Shown: positions 51,360 to 61,096 of the stretch, in pieces
Layout: each line of letters opens with the position of its first letter
How positions within the stretch are numbered: the first letter of the stretch is position 1
Made by a program: the position numbers and the translations under genes
The notes under the pieces: model-generated
Seen by the model: the letters and a program-made list of their open reading frames with translations, nothing else
What the model was told of the DNA's origin: nothing
Databases searched by the model: none
DNA from: SZUA-430 sp964647355
GTDB lineage: Bacteria; Pseudomonadota; Alphaproteobacteria; Micropepsales; Micropepsaceae
Assembly: GCA_964647355.1 (NCBI GenBank)
Contig: CAZYGK010000001.1
Location: forward strand, 85,299-149,298
Direction of reading: 5' to 3'
DNA length: 64,000 nt

Positions 51360-52811
51360 CTAGCGCGACCGCTTCTTCTTCGGCGGAACGCCGCCGCGTG
51401 CGTTCGCGGCCGCGAGCAGTTCCTCGAACGAATCCTCGATGCACTCCCGGAAGAAGTCGACGTCCGGCATGATCCGTCGCTCCGATGTGATCGAGAAGCT
51501 GATCGAGCCGTTGTAGCTCAACGCCGCGATGAAGAGCCCCATATTGTTCGCAAGCGGTCCCAGCCCGAACTGGTGCGTGAGTTTGGCGCCGTTCATATAG
51601 AGCGGGACCTGCGGCCCGGGCACGTTCGAAATGAAAAGATTGGCTTGCCGCGGTGCGAAGCGTTCGCTGGTGAGCAACCGCGCCACGCCCGCCATCGTCG
51701 CGCCCGGGATGTGCTGCGTGAGGTCGGTGAGCACCCGCGCGCTGATGCCGGCCTTGGCTTCCTTGGCCTCCGCCGTGAAGTCGCGTATGGCCTTGAGCCG
51801 CGCGACGGGGCTAGCGACGTCCGTGGCGAGCTGCACGCTCATCGCCGTAATGTTGTTGCCGGGAATTTCGGCCTCGCCGCTCTGGCGCCGCGCATTGATC
51901 GGCGCGACGGCGACAAGCGTGTCCTTCGGCAGTTCTTTGTGCCTCGAAAGGTACTTGCGCAGCGCTCCGCTGCAAATCGCCAGCACGACGTCGTTGATTG
52001 TGGCCCCTTCGACGAGCTTGCGGATCGTGCTCAGATCCTTGAGTGAGCACATCGTCGCGTCGAACATCTTGTAAAGCGACACCGGCGCGTTGAACCGCGT
52101 CTCGGGGACGCTCGCCTTACCCCAATGCTGGAAGTCCATCAGGCTCCTTTGCGCGGCGGACGCGATTGCAGGCGAAAGCCTCAGCACCGCGTTCGCCATC
52201 CGCATCGGCGAGGTGAAGTTCGCGAAAGCTGCTCGTGCTGCGACGGTGACGATGTTTGGCGCGGCCTCCGCGTCCACGACCTCCTTCGGGGTCAAGGCGG
52301 GCGTTCCCTTGGCGTCGAGATCGTTCAGGGCCGCGAAGACATGCGCGCCCGAAACCCCATCGATCGCCGCGTGATGAATGCGGTGGAGCAGGGCATAGCT
52401 GCCCGGCGCAACGCCCTCGATCCGGTCCAGCCCCTCGACCACATAGACGTCCCAAAGCGGCCGGCTCATATCCATGCGCCGGCTGAAGTGCCGCGCCACT
52501 TGAATGCAGAACTGCCGCCAGTCGCCGGGCTCGGGCAGCCGCACATGCGTGATGTGCTCCTCGAGATGAAAGTCCGGATCGACCACCCAATAGGGATGAT
52601 CGAGGTCGAACGGCAGCCGGTAAAGCTTGCGCCGGAACACGGGCGAGGTGTGCGATCGGCTTTCGATATGCCGCACGATGTCCTTGAAGCGCACCTTGCC
52701 GCCGGGCGCGGTCGACGGGTCGTAGATGTAGACGCCCATCACATGCGTGAGCGTTGCCCCGCTCTGCAAATAAAGGAATTGCGCATCCTGGGCATTCAGC
52801 TGCTGCGTCAT
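51360..52811 (-). CDS. Wax ester synthase/diacylglycerol acyltransferase (WS/DGAT) family
   Basis: 483 residues. The catalytic HHxxxDG motif is RIHHAAIDGVSG at about residue 145, and the family start MTQQLNAQDAQFLYLQ and NDVVLAICSGALRKYL also fit. Such enzymes make storage wax esters or triacylglycerols from acyl-CoA. GNNITAMSVQLATD and SNVPGPQVPLYMNGAKL are further family marks. The C-terminus is basic. Confidence 0.85.
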   Translation of the reverse strand: MTQQLNAQDAQFLYLQSGATLTHVMGVYIYDPSTAPGGKVRFKDIVRHIESRSHTSPVFRRKLYRLPFDLDHPYWVVDPDFHLEEHITHVRLPEPGDWRQFCIQVARHFSRRMDMSRPLWDVYVVEGLDRIEGVAPGSYALLHRIHHAAIDGVSGAHVFAALNDLDAKGTPALTPKEVVDAEAAPNIVTVAARAAFANFTSPMRMANAVLRLSPAIASAAQRSLMDFQHWGKASVPETRFNAPVSLYKMFDATMCSLKDLSTIRKLVEGATINDVVLAICSGALRKYLSRHKELPKDTLVAVAPINARRQSGEAEIPGNNITAMSVQLATDVASPVARLKAIRDFTAEAKEAKAGISARVLTDLTQHIPGATMAGVARLLTSERFAPRQANLFISNVPGPQVPLYMNGAKLTHQFGLGPLANNMGLFIAALSYNGSISFSITSERRIMPDVDFFRECIEDSFEELLAAANARGGVPPKKKRSR

Positions 52812-52866
52812 CGTTCACCCGCCGTCCGCACGAACATAGCTCGCGCGTCTTGCCGGTTCCTTGACG

Positions 52867-54021
52867 TCACGGCTGCGCCATCGCCGCATCCGGAACGTCT
52901 GCCGGCACCACCGCGGCGGTCGGGGCGGGCAGGAGCGAGGCGACCTTTGCCGGTCCCACAAAGATGTCGCCCTTCTCGATGCGGAACGGCACGCTCACGC
53001 GCCGCTGCTTGTCGCCGCTCATAAAGGCAAGCACATCCAGCACCTTCTTCGCCCGCGCCCGCGTCTCCGCGTTGATCCAGCCATAGGACTCAAGCAGCTC
53101 CAGAATCCGCGGATGGTTGCCGAGCTTCACCCGGAACGCCCCCTCGGGCATAGCATTGGCGTCGAGCTTGAAGGTGCCCGTCGCCGCGATCGTAACGCCG
53201 CCCCATGCCAGTTCGAACCGCCGCAAATCGATCGGGGCCCCCGTCCGCCGCCACTCGCTCATCAACGCAGGCAACGAAGGTTCGGGCATGTTCGCGGGCA
53301 CGGGCAGTCCCGCGTCGAAATCGATCAGCTGGATCGAAGGCCCAAGCGGCAGATCGAACCCGCCCTGCAGCGCGACGTTTTCAAGGCGCGCAGCCGCATC
53401 CGCGCGCGCCGGTTCCTTCGCGCGGCGGGCGTTGCTAAGGCGCACGCCGCCGACTACCGAATCGACGATGAAGTTGAAATCGGTCTCGTCGTACTTCGCC
53501 TTACCGGTCAAGCGCTCGACGTCCAGGCGAATGCGCTCACGCCCGTCGGCGTCCTGGATCAGCGTGACGAGCGCCTTGTCCGCGCGCGCATTCGTCTCGA
53601 TCCAGCGCTCGCGCGCATAGAAATAGTGCTGCTGTCCTTCGAACGACAGCGCGATGCGATTGAGCGACAGCGGCGGCACGCGAACGACGACCCTGTCGCC
53701 GTCCCATGCGCTGCCGCGATCGGGCGCCGTATAGTGCAGCGTGCTGATCGTCCCTTCGACGCGGTAGGGAAATCCGCCGACCGCGAACGATTCCCACCGA
53801 ACGTCGCGCCCGAGCGCGCGCTGGAGAACCTGGAACTGAGCGACATGATCGCGCAGATTGTCGGCGACGGTCCGCCACCAAAGGCTGTAAGCGCCAAGCG
53901 CCAGAACGCCAAGCGCGATCGGCGCGAGGATCGCAATCAGCGTCAGCCGTCCGGCGAACCGCGCATACACGCGCGACCGGACCGCTTCGATCGTCTGGAA
54001 TATGTTCTTAAGCGCCACCAC
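52867..54021 (-). CDS. DUF2125 family protein
   Basis: 384 residues of a protein widespread in alphaproteobacteria. An N-terminal transmembrane helix (LIAILAPIALGVLALGAYSLWW) is followed by a long beta-rich periplasmic part (SFAVGGFPYRVEGTISTLHY, LDVERLTGKAKYDE). The function is unknown. It begins 41 bases after the nrdJ stop on the same strand. Confidence 0.7.
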   Translation of the reverse strand: MVALKNIFQTIEAVRSRVYARFAGRLTLIAILAPIALGVLALGAYSLWWRTVADNLRDHVAQFQVLQRALGRDVRWESFAVGGFPYRVEGTISTLHYTAPDRGSAWDGDRVVVRVPPLSLNRIALSFEGQQHYFYARERWIETNARADKALVTLIQDADGRERIRLDVERLTGKAKYDETDFNFIVDSVVGGVRLSNARRAKEPARADAAARLENVALQGGFDLPLGPSIQLIDFDAGLPVPANMPEPSLPALMSEWRRTGAPIDLRRFELAWGGVTIAATGTFKLDANAMPEGAFRVKLGNHPRILELLESYGWINAETRARAKKVLDVLAFMSGDKQRRVSVPFRIEKGDIFVGPAKVASLLPAPTAAVVPADVPDAAMAQP

Positions 54022-54061
54022 GATGGCGGTATCTTACGACGACTCCGGCGCAGCCGTCATC

Positions 54062-56452
54062 TCAGCTACAACGCGAGTGCCCGCAGTTCATGCACGTGTC
54101 GCAGCCCTCGATGCGCGTCAAGCTCGGGCTTGAGCAACGCGGGCAGAACTTGAACGACTGGCCCGGCGGTTGCGGTCCCGCGGTGTTGCCGGGGACACTA
54201 TCCTTAGCGTCCTCGAGTCCGCCGGACACACGCTCTCCGATGCTCGCTACTTTAGGTTGGGACGGGTAGGGCGCGGGCGCGGATCGGGCGAGAAATCCGA
54301 TCGCGATCATGTGCTCCTCGATCACCCCGCCGATCGCGGCAAGGAGCGAGGGGACATATTGACGGTTAACCCACTGTCCGCCGCGCGGGTCGAACACGGC
54401 TTTGAGTTCCTCGACCACGAACGCGATGTCCCCGCCGCGCCGGAACACGGCCGAAATCATGCGCGTCAACGCGACCGTCCAGGCATAGTGCTCCATGTTC
54501 TTGGAGTTGATGAAGATCTCGAACGGCCGCCGCCGCCCGCCGTCGACGGTGTCGTTGATCGTGATGTAGATCGCGTGATCGGATTCCGGCCAGCGCACCT
54601 TGTAGGTCGTGCCCGGCAGCGCCTCCGGCCGGTCCAGCGGCCGGGAGATATACACGACCCCGCCGTCCTTCGCTTTCGCGGCCGGTGCAAACACCTCGGC
54701 GGCCGGCGTCGGCACGGCTTCGAGTTTCGGTGCGGGCGCTGCCGCCTTGCGCGGCTCCTCAAGGCTCAAGATCGAGCCCGTAATGTCGTTCGGCCGCCAC
54801 GTCGTGCAGCCCTTGCAGCCGCTCGTATAGGCGTTCAGATAAACGTCCTTGAACGCGTCGAACGAGATGTCGGCCGGACAGTTCACGGTCTTCGAGATCG
54901 AGCTGTCGACGTACTTCTGTGCCGCCGCCTGCACCGCGATATGCGAATCCGGCGACAGTTCCTGTGCGTTCACGAAGTAGTCGGGCAGGGCCTCGTTCCC
55001 ACGCAGTTGGCGGAACAGCTTGTGCGCATAGTCTTCGACGACTTCTTCGTTCTGCGCACCGTCCGGCTTCGTGATCTTGCGCTTGTAGGTATAGGCGAAA
55101 ACCGGCTCGATCCCGCTCGACACGTTTTCCGCCAAGAGCGAGATCGTCCCTGTCGGCGCAATCGACGTCAGCAGCGCGTTGCGGATGCCGTGCGCGTTGA
55201 TCAGCGCCCGCAGCTCCGCATCGAGCCCCGCCACGGTCTGCCCCTGCAGGAACTTGGCGCGGTCGAACAGCGGGAACGAACCTTTCTCCGACGCCAACTC
55301 GCACGATGCCGAATAAGCCGCACGCCGCACCGCCTTGAACCACCGCTCGATCAGCGCGACGGACTCCGCACTGCCATAGCGCGCCCGGCACATGATGAGC
55401 GCATCGGCCAATCCCGTGACGCCAAGCCCGATCCGCCGCTTGGCTTTCGCTTCGCGTTCCTGTTGCGGCAACGGATAGTTCGACACATCGATCACGTTGT
55501 CGAGGAAGCGCACGGCGACTCGCGTCAACCGGTCGAGTTCCACCTCGTCCACCCGCGCCTCCGCGGTAAACGGCGCCTTGATCAGCTTCGTGAGGTTGAT
55601 CGAACCCAACAGGCATGCGCCATAGGGCGGCAGCGGCTGCTCTCCGCACGGGTTCGTCGCGGAGATGGTCTCCGCGTACCAAAGATTGTTCCGCTGATTG
55701 ATCCGGTCGATGAAAACGACACCCGGCTCCGCATACGCATAGGTCGACGCCATGATGCGGTCCCACAGCCCGCGCGCCGACACCGTGCGATAGACTTTGC
55801 CGTCGAACACCAAGTCCCACGGCTCGTCGCGCTCGACCGCCGCCATGAACTTGTCGGTGACGAGCACCGAGAGGTTGAAGTTGCGAAGCCGGTCCTTGTC
55901 GCGCTTCGCCTCGATGAAGGCCTCGATATCCGGATGGTCGCAACGAAGCGTCGCCATCATCGCGCCGCGCCGCGAGCCGGCGGACATGATCGTGCGGCAC
56001 ATCGCATCCCACACGTCCATGAACGACACCGGACCGGATGCATCCGCACCGACGCCTTTGACCGCAGCGCCCGCAGGCCGGATCGTGGAGAAGTCGTGGC
56101 CGATCCCGCCGCCCTGCTGCATCGTCAGCGCGGCTTCTTTGAGATTGTCGAAGATGCCCGTCATGTCGTCGGCGACCGTGCCCATGACAAAGCAATTGAA
56201 CAGCGTCACCGTCCGCCCGGATCCCGCACCCGCAAGCACGCGTCCCGCAGGCAAGAACCGGAAGTCGGCAAGCGCCTTTTGAAACTCGGATGTCCAGTAG
56301 CTGCGGTTCTCGACCTTCTCGGCGAGCGCGACCGCACCCGCGACCCGCGCCCAGGTCTCCTCGATCGAAGCGTCTTCATGCACGACGCCCGGCCCCTTGA
56401 GCCGATATTTCAGCTCCCAAATACGCTCGGAAATTTGGGCCAACTTCGCCAT
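54062..56452 (-). CDS. nrdJ: Adenosylcobalamin-dependent ribonucleotide reductase (class II)
   Basis: 796 residues of a class II enzyme that makes deoxyribonucleotides with or without oxygen. The N-terminal ISERIWELKYRL, LFNCFVMGTVADDM, GGGIGHDFSTIRPAGA, NPCGEQPLPPYGACLLGSIN, SIAPTGTISLLAENVSSGIE and the zinc-ribbon-like end CPRCSSP ... CDTCMNCGH are diagnostic. ATG at 56,452 is preferred to 56,464. No cobalamin riboswitch was seen in the short upstream gap. Its dependence on B12 fits the B12 radical SAM enzyme in the accessory region. Confidence 0.93.
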   Translation of the reverse strand: MAKLAQISERIWELKYRLKGPGVVHEDASIEETWARVAGAVALAEKVENRSYWTSEFQKALADFRFLPAGRVLAGAGSGRTVTLFNCFVMGTVADDMTGIFDNLKEAALTMQQGGGIGHDFSTIRPAGAAVKGVGADASGPVSFMDVWDAMCRTIMSAGSRRGAMMATLRCDHPDIEAFIEAKRDKDRLRNFNLSVLVTDKFMAAVERDEPWDLVFDGKVYRTVSARGLWDRIMASTYAYAEPGVVFIDRINQRNNLWYAETISATNPCGEQPLPPYGACLLGSINLTKLIKAPFTAEARVDEVELDRLTRVAVRFLDNVIDVSNYPLPQQEREAKAKRRIGLGVTGLADALIMCRARYGSAESVALIERWFKAVRRAAYSASCELASEKGSFPLFDRAKFLQGQTVAGLDAELRALINAHGIRNALLTSIAPTGTISLLAENVSSGIEPVFAYTYKRKITKPDGAQNEEVVEDYAHKLFRQLRGNEALPDYFVNAQELSPDSHIAVQAAAQKYVDSSISKTVNCPADISFDAFKDVYLNAYTSGCKGCTTWRPNDITGSILSLEEPRKAAAPAPKLEAVPTPAAEVFAPAAKAKDGGVVYISRPLDRPEALPGTTYKVRWPESDHAIYITINDTVDGGRRRPFEIFINSKNMEHYAWTVALTRMISAVFRRGGDIAFVVEELKAVFDPRGGQWVNRQYVPSLLAAIGGVIEEHMIAIGFLARSAPAPYPSQPKVASIGERVSGGLEDAKDSVPGNTAGPQPPGQSFKFCPRCSSPSLTRIEGCDTCMNCGHSRCS

Positions 56453-56569
56453 CGCAGAACGCACGCGCCATCGCTGTCAGGAATGAAAAAACATAGCGCA
56501 ACTCAGGGTCGCCGTCCAGAAAACGTTCTTGTTACGTTCGACTGGCTTGCATTCACCAAGAATGCGGCG

Positions 56570-57295
56570 TTACCGAGCCCGATACCCGCCCTCAGCCAAC
56601 AACCGCGCCACCGCATCTTCGGTGCGCGTCTCAAGCTCCGCCATGAACGCCGCGCGCTTCAGCCCCGGCATGATCGCGGGCAGGAACTCGACGATGATCT
56701 TGCCCGGCTTGCGCAAGAACCCGCGCCGCGGCCAGTAAAGGCTCGAATTGTGCGCCATCGGCACGCACGGAATGTCGAGCATGCTGTAGAGCGCGGCGAC
56801 CCCGGGCTTGTAGTCGACAGGTGTGCCCAGTTCGCGCCGCGTGCCCTCCGGAAAGATCACGATCGGCCGCCCTTCGGCGAGGCGCGCCTTCGCATCGGCG
56901 ATCATCGACCGTATCGCGCTCGGCCCCGCCTCGCGGTCGATCACGATCATCTTCGTCTTGCGCGAGTACCAGCCATAGCCCGGGATCATCAGCAGCTGTC
57001 GCTTCATTACCGTCGCCGGATGATGCACCAGCACGTGCATGGCGAGCGTCTCCCACATGGACAGATGCTTCGCCGCGATCAGAACGGGCCCGGCCGGAAT
57101 GTTCTCGCGGCCGCGGACCTCATAGTCGGTCCCCACGATCCACTTGAGACCCCACAGGCTCACCCGCGCCCAAATCTCCTGCCCGTTCAGCGCGACCTTG
57201 CGGTCCATCAGCAGCGCCGGGATGTAGGCGAGATTGATCAGCGTCGACCACGTCCAGAAGAACGCTTGGAAGAGCAGCGAACGAAGTGCGGTCAA
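56570..57295 (-). CDS. plsC: 1-acylglycerol-3-phosphate acyltransferase (PlsC family)
   Basis: 241 residues with an N-terminal hydrophobic region, a KHLSMWETLA motif in place of the usual NHxSxxD box, a second motif region (MIVIDREAG), and IFPEGTRRE. These transfer an acyl chain to the sn-2 position of lysophosphatidate; some relatives are OlsA. The gene is on the same strand as its neighbours. Confidence 0.78.
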   Translation of the reverse strand: MTALRSLLFQAFFWTWSTLINLAYIPALLMDRKVALNGQEIWARVSLWGLKWIVGTDYEVRGRENIPAGPVLIAAKHLSMWETLAMHVLVHHPATVMKRQLLMIPGYGWYSRKTKMIVIDREAGPSAIRSMIADAKARLAEGRPIVIFPEGTRRELGTPVDYKPGVAALYSMLDIPCVPMAHNSSLYWPRRGFLRKPGKIIVEFLPAIMPGLKRAAFMAELETRTEDAVARLLAEGGYRAR

Positions 57296-57365
57296 CGTGC
57301 GTCTCGGCGGGTAGTTTCGGTTGGCCGCAGTTTTGCGCGATCCTTTGGCCCGAAGGCAAGGGCGC

Positions 57366-58031
57366 TTAGCTCGGCGTCCCCACGAGCTGCGAGGTTTCGC
57401 CGGGCGCCCGCTCGATTGTGGCAGGGCCCGAAGCCGGCGCCGCCTCGCTCCAGAGCCGCGTCGCGGCGGCGACCCGGACGGTGGCCCCGAGGAACTTAAT
57501 GTACTCCCAGGCGAGCACCCCGGTCGTCGTCGGGTCGCGCCACCAGACCTCCAGCCTCACGTCGTCCGGAAACACCGGGTAGGCGACAAGCTTGGTGTTC
57601 GGCAGCACCGCTTGCAGCTCCATCAGACTGCGCGGCATGTGATAGCTCGCGGTCACCACGATGAGCGAGCCGTAGTTGTGTTCGTTCACCCACGCCGCCG
57701 TCTCGCCGGCGTTCGAAATCGTATCGACGGCGCCACGCCCAAGATCGACGCAGCACGAAGCCCGCGACGGGATCTCGCCGCCGACGGCCGCGAACAGCTC
57801 TTCGCGTTTCGTCTCGCTGTGCACGCCCGAAATCAGAAGCCGCGCGCCCTTACCGTGTTCGAGCAGCTCGAGCCCCGCCTGCAGGCGCCCCTCGCCGCCG
57901 GTCAGCGCCACGATCGCATCGGCAGCTTCCGGATCGGCCGACGCGCGCGACAGCGACCACACGAAGATCGGGAACCCCAGCGCCGCGAGCACGAAGGCAA
58001 GCGCAGCGACGCGAAACGCGAAGCCGATCAT
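57366..58031 (-). CDS. YdcF/DUF218 (ElyC/SanA-like) membrane protein
   Basis: 221 residues. A single N-terminal transmembrane helix (FVLAALGFPIFVWSL) precedes the DUF218 domain: DAIVALTGGEGRLQAGLELL, RLLISGVHSETK, TISNAGETAAWV and LIVVTASYHMPRSLMEL. Relatives take part in envelope and lipid carrier homeostasis. C-terminal tail is low-complexity. Confidence 0.75.
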   Translation of the reverse strand: MIGFAFRVAALAFVLAALGFPIFVWSLSRASADPEAADAIVALTGGEGRLQAGLELLEHGKGARLLISGVHSETKREELFAAVGGEIPSRASCCVDLGRGAVDTISNAGETAAWVNEHNYGSLIVVTASYHMPRSLMELQAVLPNTKLVAYPVFPDDVRLEVWWRDPTTTGVLAWEYIKFLGATVRVAAATRLWSEAAPASGPATIERAPGETSQLVGTPS

Positions 58032-58085
58032 CGCCCGTTCTCCATGTCACCGTTGCTCTGCAACCGACGAACTCCAAGTGCCGAT

Positions 58086-58631
58086 TCAGCGGTCTTGGAG
58101 CAGAGCCTCGACCGCCAAAGTTAGGGAAGCATAAACCCGGACCGTTAAAATGTCCTGTGGCAGCCCCTGGGCCAGCAGTTCTGCGCCTTTTCCGGTCCTC
58201 ACCAGAATTGGGGACACGCCGGCCGCTTGCGCAGCCCGCAAATCCGTCAGTTGGTCGCCGATCATCACAGCTTCGTGTGGGGCGGCCCGAAAGTACGTCA
58301 GCGCCTCGTGCAACATGCCCGGCGCAGGCTTGCGCCGCCCGGACGCTGCCCACGGCGGATCGGTGCAGGTGAGAAGCAAGTCCAACCGCGCACCGCACGC
58401 CGCGAGCTCCGACCGCAGCTTCGCGTGAATGCGCTCCAGCATATCGGCACCGATGATCCCGCGCCCGACGGCCGATTGGTTCGTTACCAGCGCCGTCTTG
58501 ACGCCCGCCGCATTCAACCGCGCGACGGCCGCCGCCGCACCGTCGATCATCCGAAGTTCGCCTGGATGCTTCACGTAGTCGGCAGGCTCTTCGGTAAGGA
58601 CGCCGTCACGGTCCAGCAACGCGAGCTTCAT
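58086..58631 (-). CDS. HAD-family histidinol/heptose-bisphosphate phosphatase-like protein (GmhB-like)
   Basis: 181 residues. LALLDRDGVLTEEPADYVKH (nucleophile Asp), ALVTNQSAVGRGII, RRKPAPGMLHEAL and MIGDQLTDLRAAQAAGV are HAD motifs of the GmhB/HisB type, which removes a phosphate from heptose bisphosphate. The zinc-binding Cys loop of true GmhB is largely missing (only one Cys in TCTDPPW, and GRRKP in place of CRKP). Its ATG overlaps the ftsX stop. Confidence 0.75.
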   Translation of the reverse strand: MKLALLDRDGVLTEEPADYVKHPGELRMIDGAAAAVARLNAAGVKTALVTNQSAVGRGIIGADMLERIHAKLRSELAACGARLDLLLTCTDPPWAASGRRKPAPGMLHEALTYFRAAPHEAVMIGDQLTDLRAAQAAGVSPILVRTGKGAELLAQGLPQDILTVRVYASLTLAVEALLQDR

Positions 58632-59518
58632 GGCATCCGGCCGAGCACGCGCAAAACCGTGAACCGCGCCGTCCACATCGCGATCAGACCCATCACGACC
58701 GGCACGCAAAGCAGCCACGTATAGTGCAGCGGCGAGCTCACGAATTGCGGCAGATATTGTGCGCCGACCGGCGCCTCGCGGCTGTCCATCAAGAAGCTGC
58801 TGCCGACAAGCGTCAAAGCCGCAAGCACCAAACCGATGATCCCGCCCCGAACGCCCAGCCACAGAAAGTGCCGCTGGAACTCGTTCGCGATGAAGATGTC
58901 GCGCGCACCGATCATGTGCACGACTTCGACGATTTCGCGATGCGCCTGCAAGCCCGCTTGCGTCGCGAAGATCACGATCGCCAGCGTCGCCGCCGCGATG
59001 AGCAGAAGCACCGCCCATCCGACCGCCTCCGACGATGCAGCAAACGCCGCCAGCTCTTCGTTCCAGCGTTGATGGTCGTCGAGATGCGCGCCCGGCACGC
59101 CGTCCGCAAGCGCGCGCCCGAGCCCCTCAAGCTCGACCGGCCCCGGTTGCAGCGTCACCTCGATGAGCTGCGGCACCGGCAAATCGTCCAGCACGTTGCC
59201 TTGGCCCAACCAGGGCTCCAGCATCTTCTCGGAGTCCGCTCGGCTGAGCGCGCGTGCGGCGAACACGCCGGGCCAGTTCTTAACGAGGCGCAGAGCCTCC
59301 TTCACCTGATCTTCCGGCGCGATCTGTGCCGACGGCAAAAGCTGCACCGTCACCGATCCCGAAAGCCCCTCCGTCCACTCGCTCGCAAGCCGCCCCAGCG
59401 TCAGCACGAAACCGAGCGACAGGCACGCGAGGAAGCTCATCACCGCCACGATCGTGTGCAGCGTCGCGCCGGACGCGCTGTCCGCCGGCATCAAGCCCGA
59501 TGTTCGCGCCGGGTTCAT
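58628..59518 (-). CDS. ftsX: Cell division protein FtsX
   Basis: 296 residues, four transmembrane helices (VAVMSFLACLSLGFVLTL, AVGWAVLLLIAAATLAIVIF, GIIGLVLAALTLVGSSF, LLCVPVVMGLIAMW) with a large periplasmic loop. FtsX and FtsE form an ABC-type complex that activates peptidoglycan hydrolases at the division site. ATG at 59,518 overlaps the ftsE stop. Confidence 0.88.
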   Translation of the reverse strand: MNPARTSGLMPADSASGATLHTIVAVMSFLACLSLGFVLTLGRLASEWTEGLSGSVTVQLLPSAQIAPEDQVKEALRLVKNWPGVFAARALSRADSEKMLEPWLGQGNVLDDLPVPQLIEVTLQPGPVELEGLGRALADGVPGAHLDDHQRWNEELAAFAASSEAVGWAVLLLIAAATLAIVIFATQAGLQAHREIVEVVHMIGARDIFIANEFQRHFLWLGVRGGIIGLVLAALTLVGSSFLMDSREAPVGAQYLPQFVSSPLHYTWLLCVPVVMGLIAMWTARFTVLRVLGRMP

Positions 59519-60213
59519 CACGCGCGTTTTGCCTCCGCCATGGCTTCATGCGGTCTGGCGATCGAAAGCCGTCCTTCCGCAAGCCTGTAAATGCGCGACG
59601 CCGGCAGCCGTTCCATGATCCGCTGATCGTGCGTTGCGATCATCACGCAGGTGCCGAGCTTATTGAGCTCGATGAACAACCGCATGATCCGCCCGCCGAT
59701 CTCGGGGTCGACGTTGCCGGTCGGTTCGTCCGCGAGCAGCAGCTCGGGCTTTGCCACAACGGCCCGCGCGATCGCCACGCGTTGCTTCTCGCCGCCCGAA
59801 AGCGTGGCGGGTTTCGCGTTCAGCCGGTTCCCGAGGCCGACCCACGACAGCAGCTCTTCCACTTCCGCGCGATAGTGTCCCTCGGACTCGCCCGTGACCC
59901 GGCGCGGCAGCGACACGTTCTCGAACACGGTCAAATGGTCGAGCAGGCGGAACTCCTGGAACACGACCCCGATCCGCCGCCTGAGCGCCGGCAGCTCGTC
60001 CCGGGGCGTCGTGGCAATATCGCGCCCGAACATCGAGATCGCCCCCCGGCAGGGCCGCTCGGCGAGGTAAATCAGCTTCAAGAGCGAAGTTTTGCCCGCA
60101 CCGGACGGTCCGGTGAGCAGGTGGAACGACCCCTGGTCGAGCGTGAACGAAATGTCACGCAGGATTTCCGGCCCCAACCCGTACCGCATCCCGACATTCT
60201 CGAAGCGGACCAC
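59518..60213 (-). CDS. ftsE: Cell division ATPase FtsE
   Basis: 231 residues of an ABC ATPase with Walker A (TGPSGAGKTSLLKLI), Q-loop (GVVFQEFRLLDHLTV), signature (LSGGEKQRVAIARA), Walker B (LLLADEPTGNVD) and switch His (IATHD). The start codon is GTG with AAGGA seven bases upstream. It is divergent from the zinc-ribbon protein gene. Confidence 0.92.
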   Translation of the reverse strand: MVRFENVGMRYGLGPEILRDISFTLDQGSFHLLTGPSGAGKTSLLKLIYLAERPCRGAISMFGRDIATTPRDELPALRRRIGVVFQEFRLLDHLTVFENVSLPRRVTGESEGHYRAEVEELLSWVGLGNRLNAKPATLSGGEKQRVAIARAVVAKPELLLADEPTGNVDPEIGGRIMRLFIELNKLGTCVMIATHDQRIMERLPASRIYRLAEGRLSIARPHEAMAEAKRA

Positions 60214-60327
60214 CGATTATTCCTTCTGGGTTAATGGGTTAGCTGGAAACCCTGTGATTGTCGCTTGCTTGCAGCTGCGAAGGGGTTGTGCAAAGAGTTG
60301 GAGAATCGACACGGGCTCAAGCCTGGA

Positions 60328-61095
60328 ATGATAATTACCTGCCCCCGCTGCGCAACTCGCTATCTACTCGAATCCGGCGTCGTACGACCGCCCGGGCGGC
60401 AAGTGCGTTGCGCGCGCTGTCAGCACGCGTGGTTCCAAGACGCTGCGCCCGAACTTCCGCCACAGCCCGCACCGATTCCCATCCCCATCCCTGTGGATGA
60501 TCCTCTGGGGCCCGTGACCCCGGTGACCGATCGCAGCCGCATGCTGCCCGCTCCGGGATCGCTGCAACCGCCGCCGCCGCCGCGCTTCGAGATACCGCAG
60601 CCGCCACCGATGTCGACGATGCCCCCGCCGGGCGCCGTGGCACCGAGCAATCGCCAGCGCGCCCGCTCGCGCTCCATGATGATGATGATGGGCGGCGGCG
60701 CTCTCTTCGTCGGCACGCTGCTTCTGTTCTTCTCGCTGCCGAACGAGATCGCGCGCATCTGGCCCGCTTCCGCCAGCGTCTATGAAGCGCTGGGGATCGA
60801 GGTCAACACCCGCGGCTTCAAGATCATCGCCAGCCACAGCCAAGAGCTGAACAACTCCGTTCCTGTCATCGTCATCAACGGTCAGATCATCAACGAGACC
60901 GACCGCGAGCTCGACGTGCCGAAAGTGCGCCTGGCCGTGCGCGATCAAGCGGGCAAGGAAATCTACCACTGGACCGTGCTTGCCGATCAGTCGCGCTTAG
61001 GGCCGCGCGAACAAGGCACGTTCAAAGCCCGGCTCGAAAGCCCGCCGGCCGATGCCGCCGACCTGGAAGTCCGCTTCGCCAAGACGGACGAATAG
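60328..61095 (+). CDS. MJ0042-type zinc-ribbon membrane protein (DUF3426-like)
   Basis: 255 residues. The N-terminal zinc finger is CPRCATRYLL ... VRCARCQHAW, followed by a proline-rich linker, one transmembrane helix (GGALFVGTLLLFFSLP) and a C-terminal domain with NGQIINETDRELDVPKVRLA that fits DUF3426. Common in alphaproteobacteria beside ftsE. The start is at the ATG directly before IITCPRC. Confidence 0.75.
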   Translation: MIITCPRCATRYLLESGVVRPPGRQVRCARCQHAWFQDAAPELPPQPAPIPIPIPVDDPLGPVTPVTDRSRMLPAPGSLQPPPPPRFEIPQPPPMSTMPPPGAVAPSNRQRARSRSMMMMMGGGALFVGTLLLFFSLPNEIARIWPASASVYEALGIEVNTRGFKIIASHSQELNNSVPVIVINGQIINETDRELDVPKVRLAVRDQAGKEIYHWTVLADQSRLGPREQGTFKARLESPPADAADLEVRFAKTDE

Positions 61096-61096
61096 C

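Noticed and set aside
56453..56569. Cobalamin riboswitch before nrdJ
   Set aside because: The gap is too short and no B12-box pattern is visible.
54170..57499. Very long open frame (1,109 residues) on the plus strand opposite nrdJ and plsC
   Set aside because: It is antisense to clearly coding, conserved genes and its product is arginine/histidine-rich low-complexity sequence, as expected from the opposite strand of GC-rich DNA.
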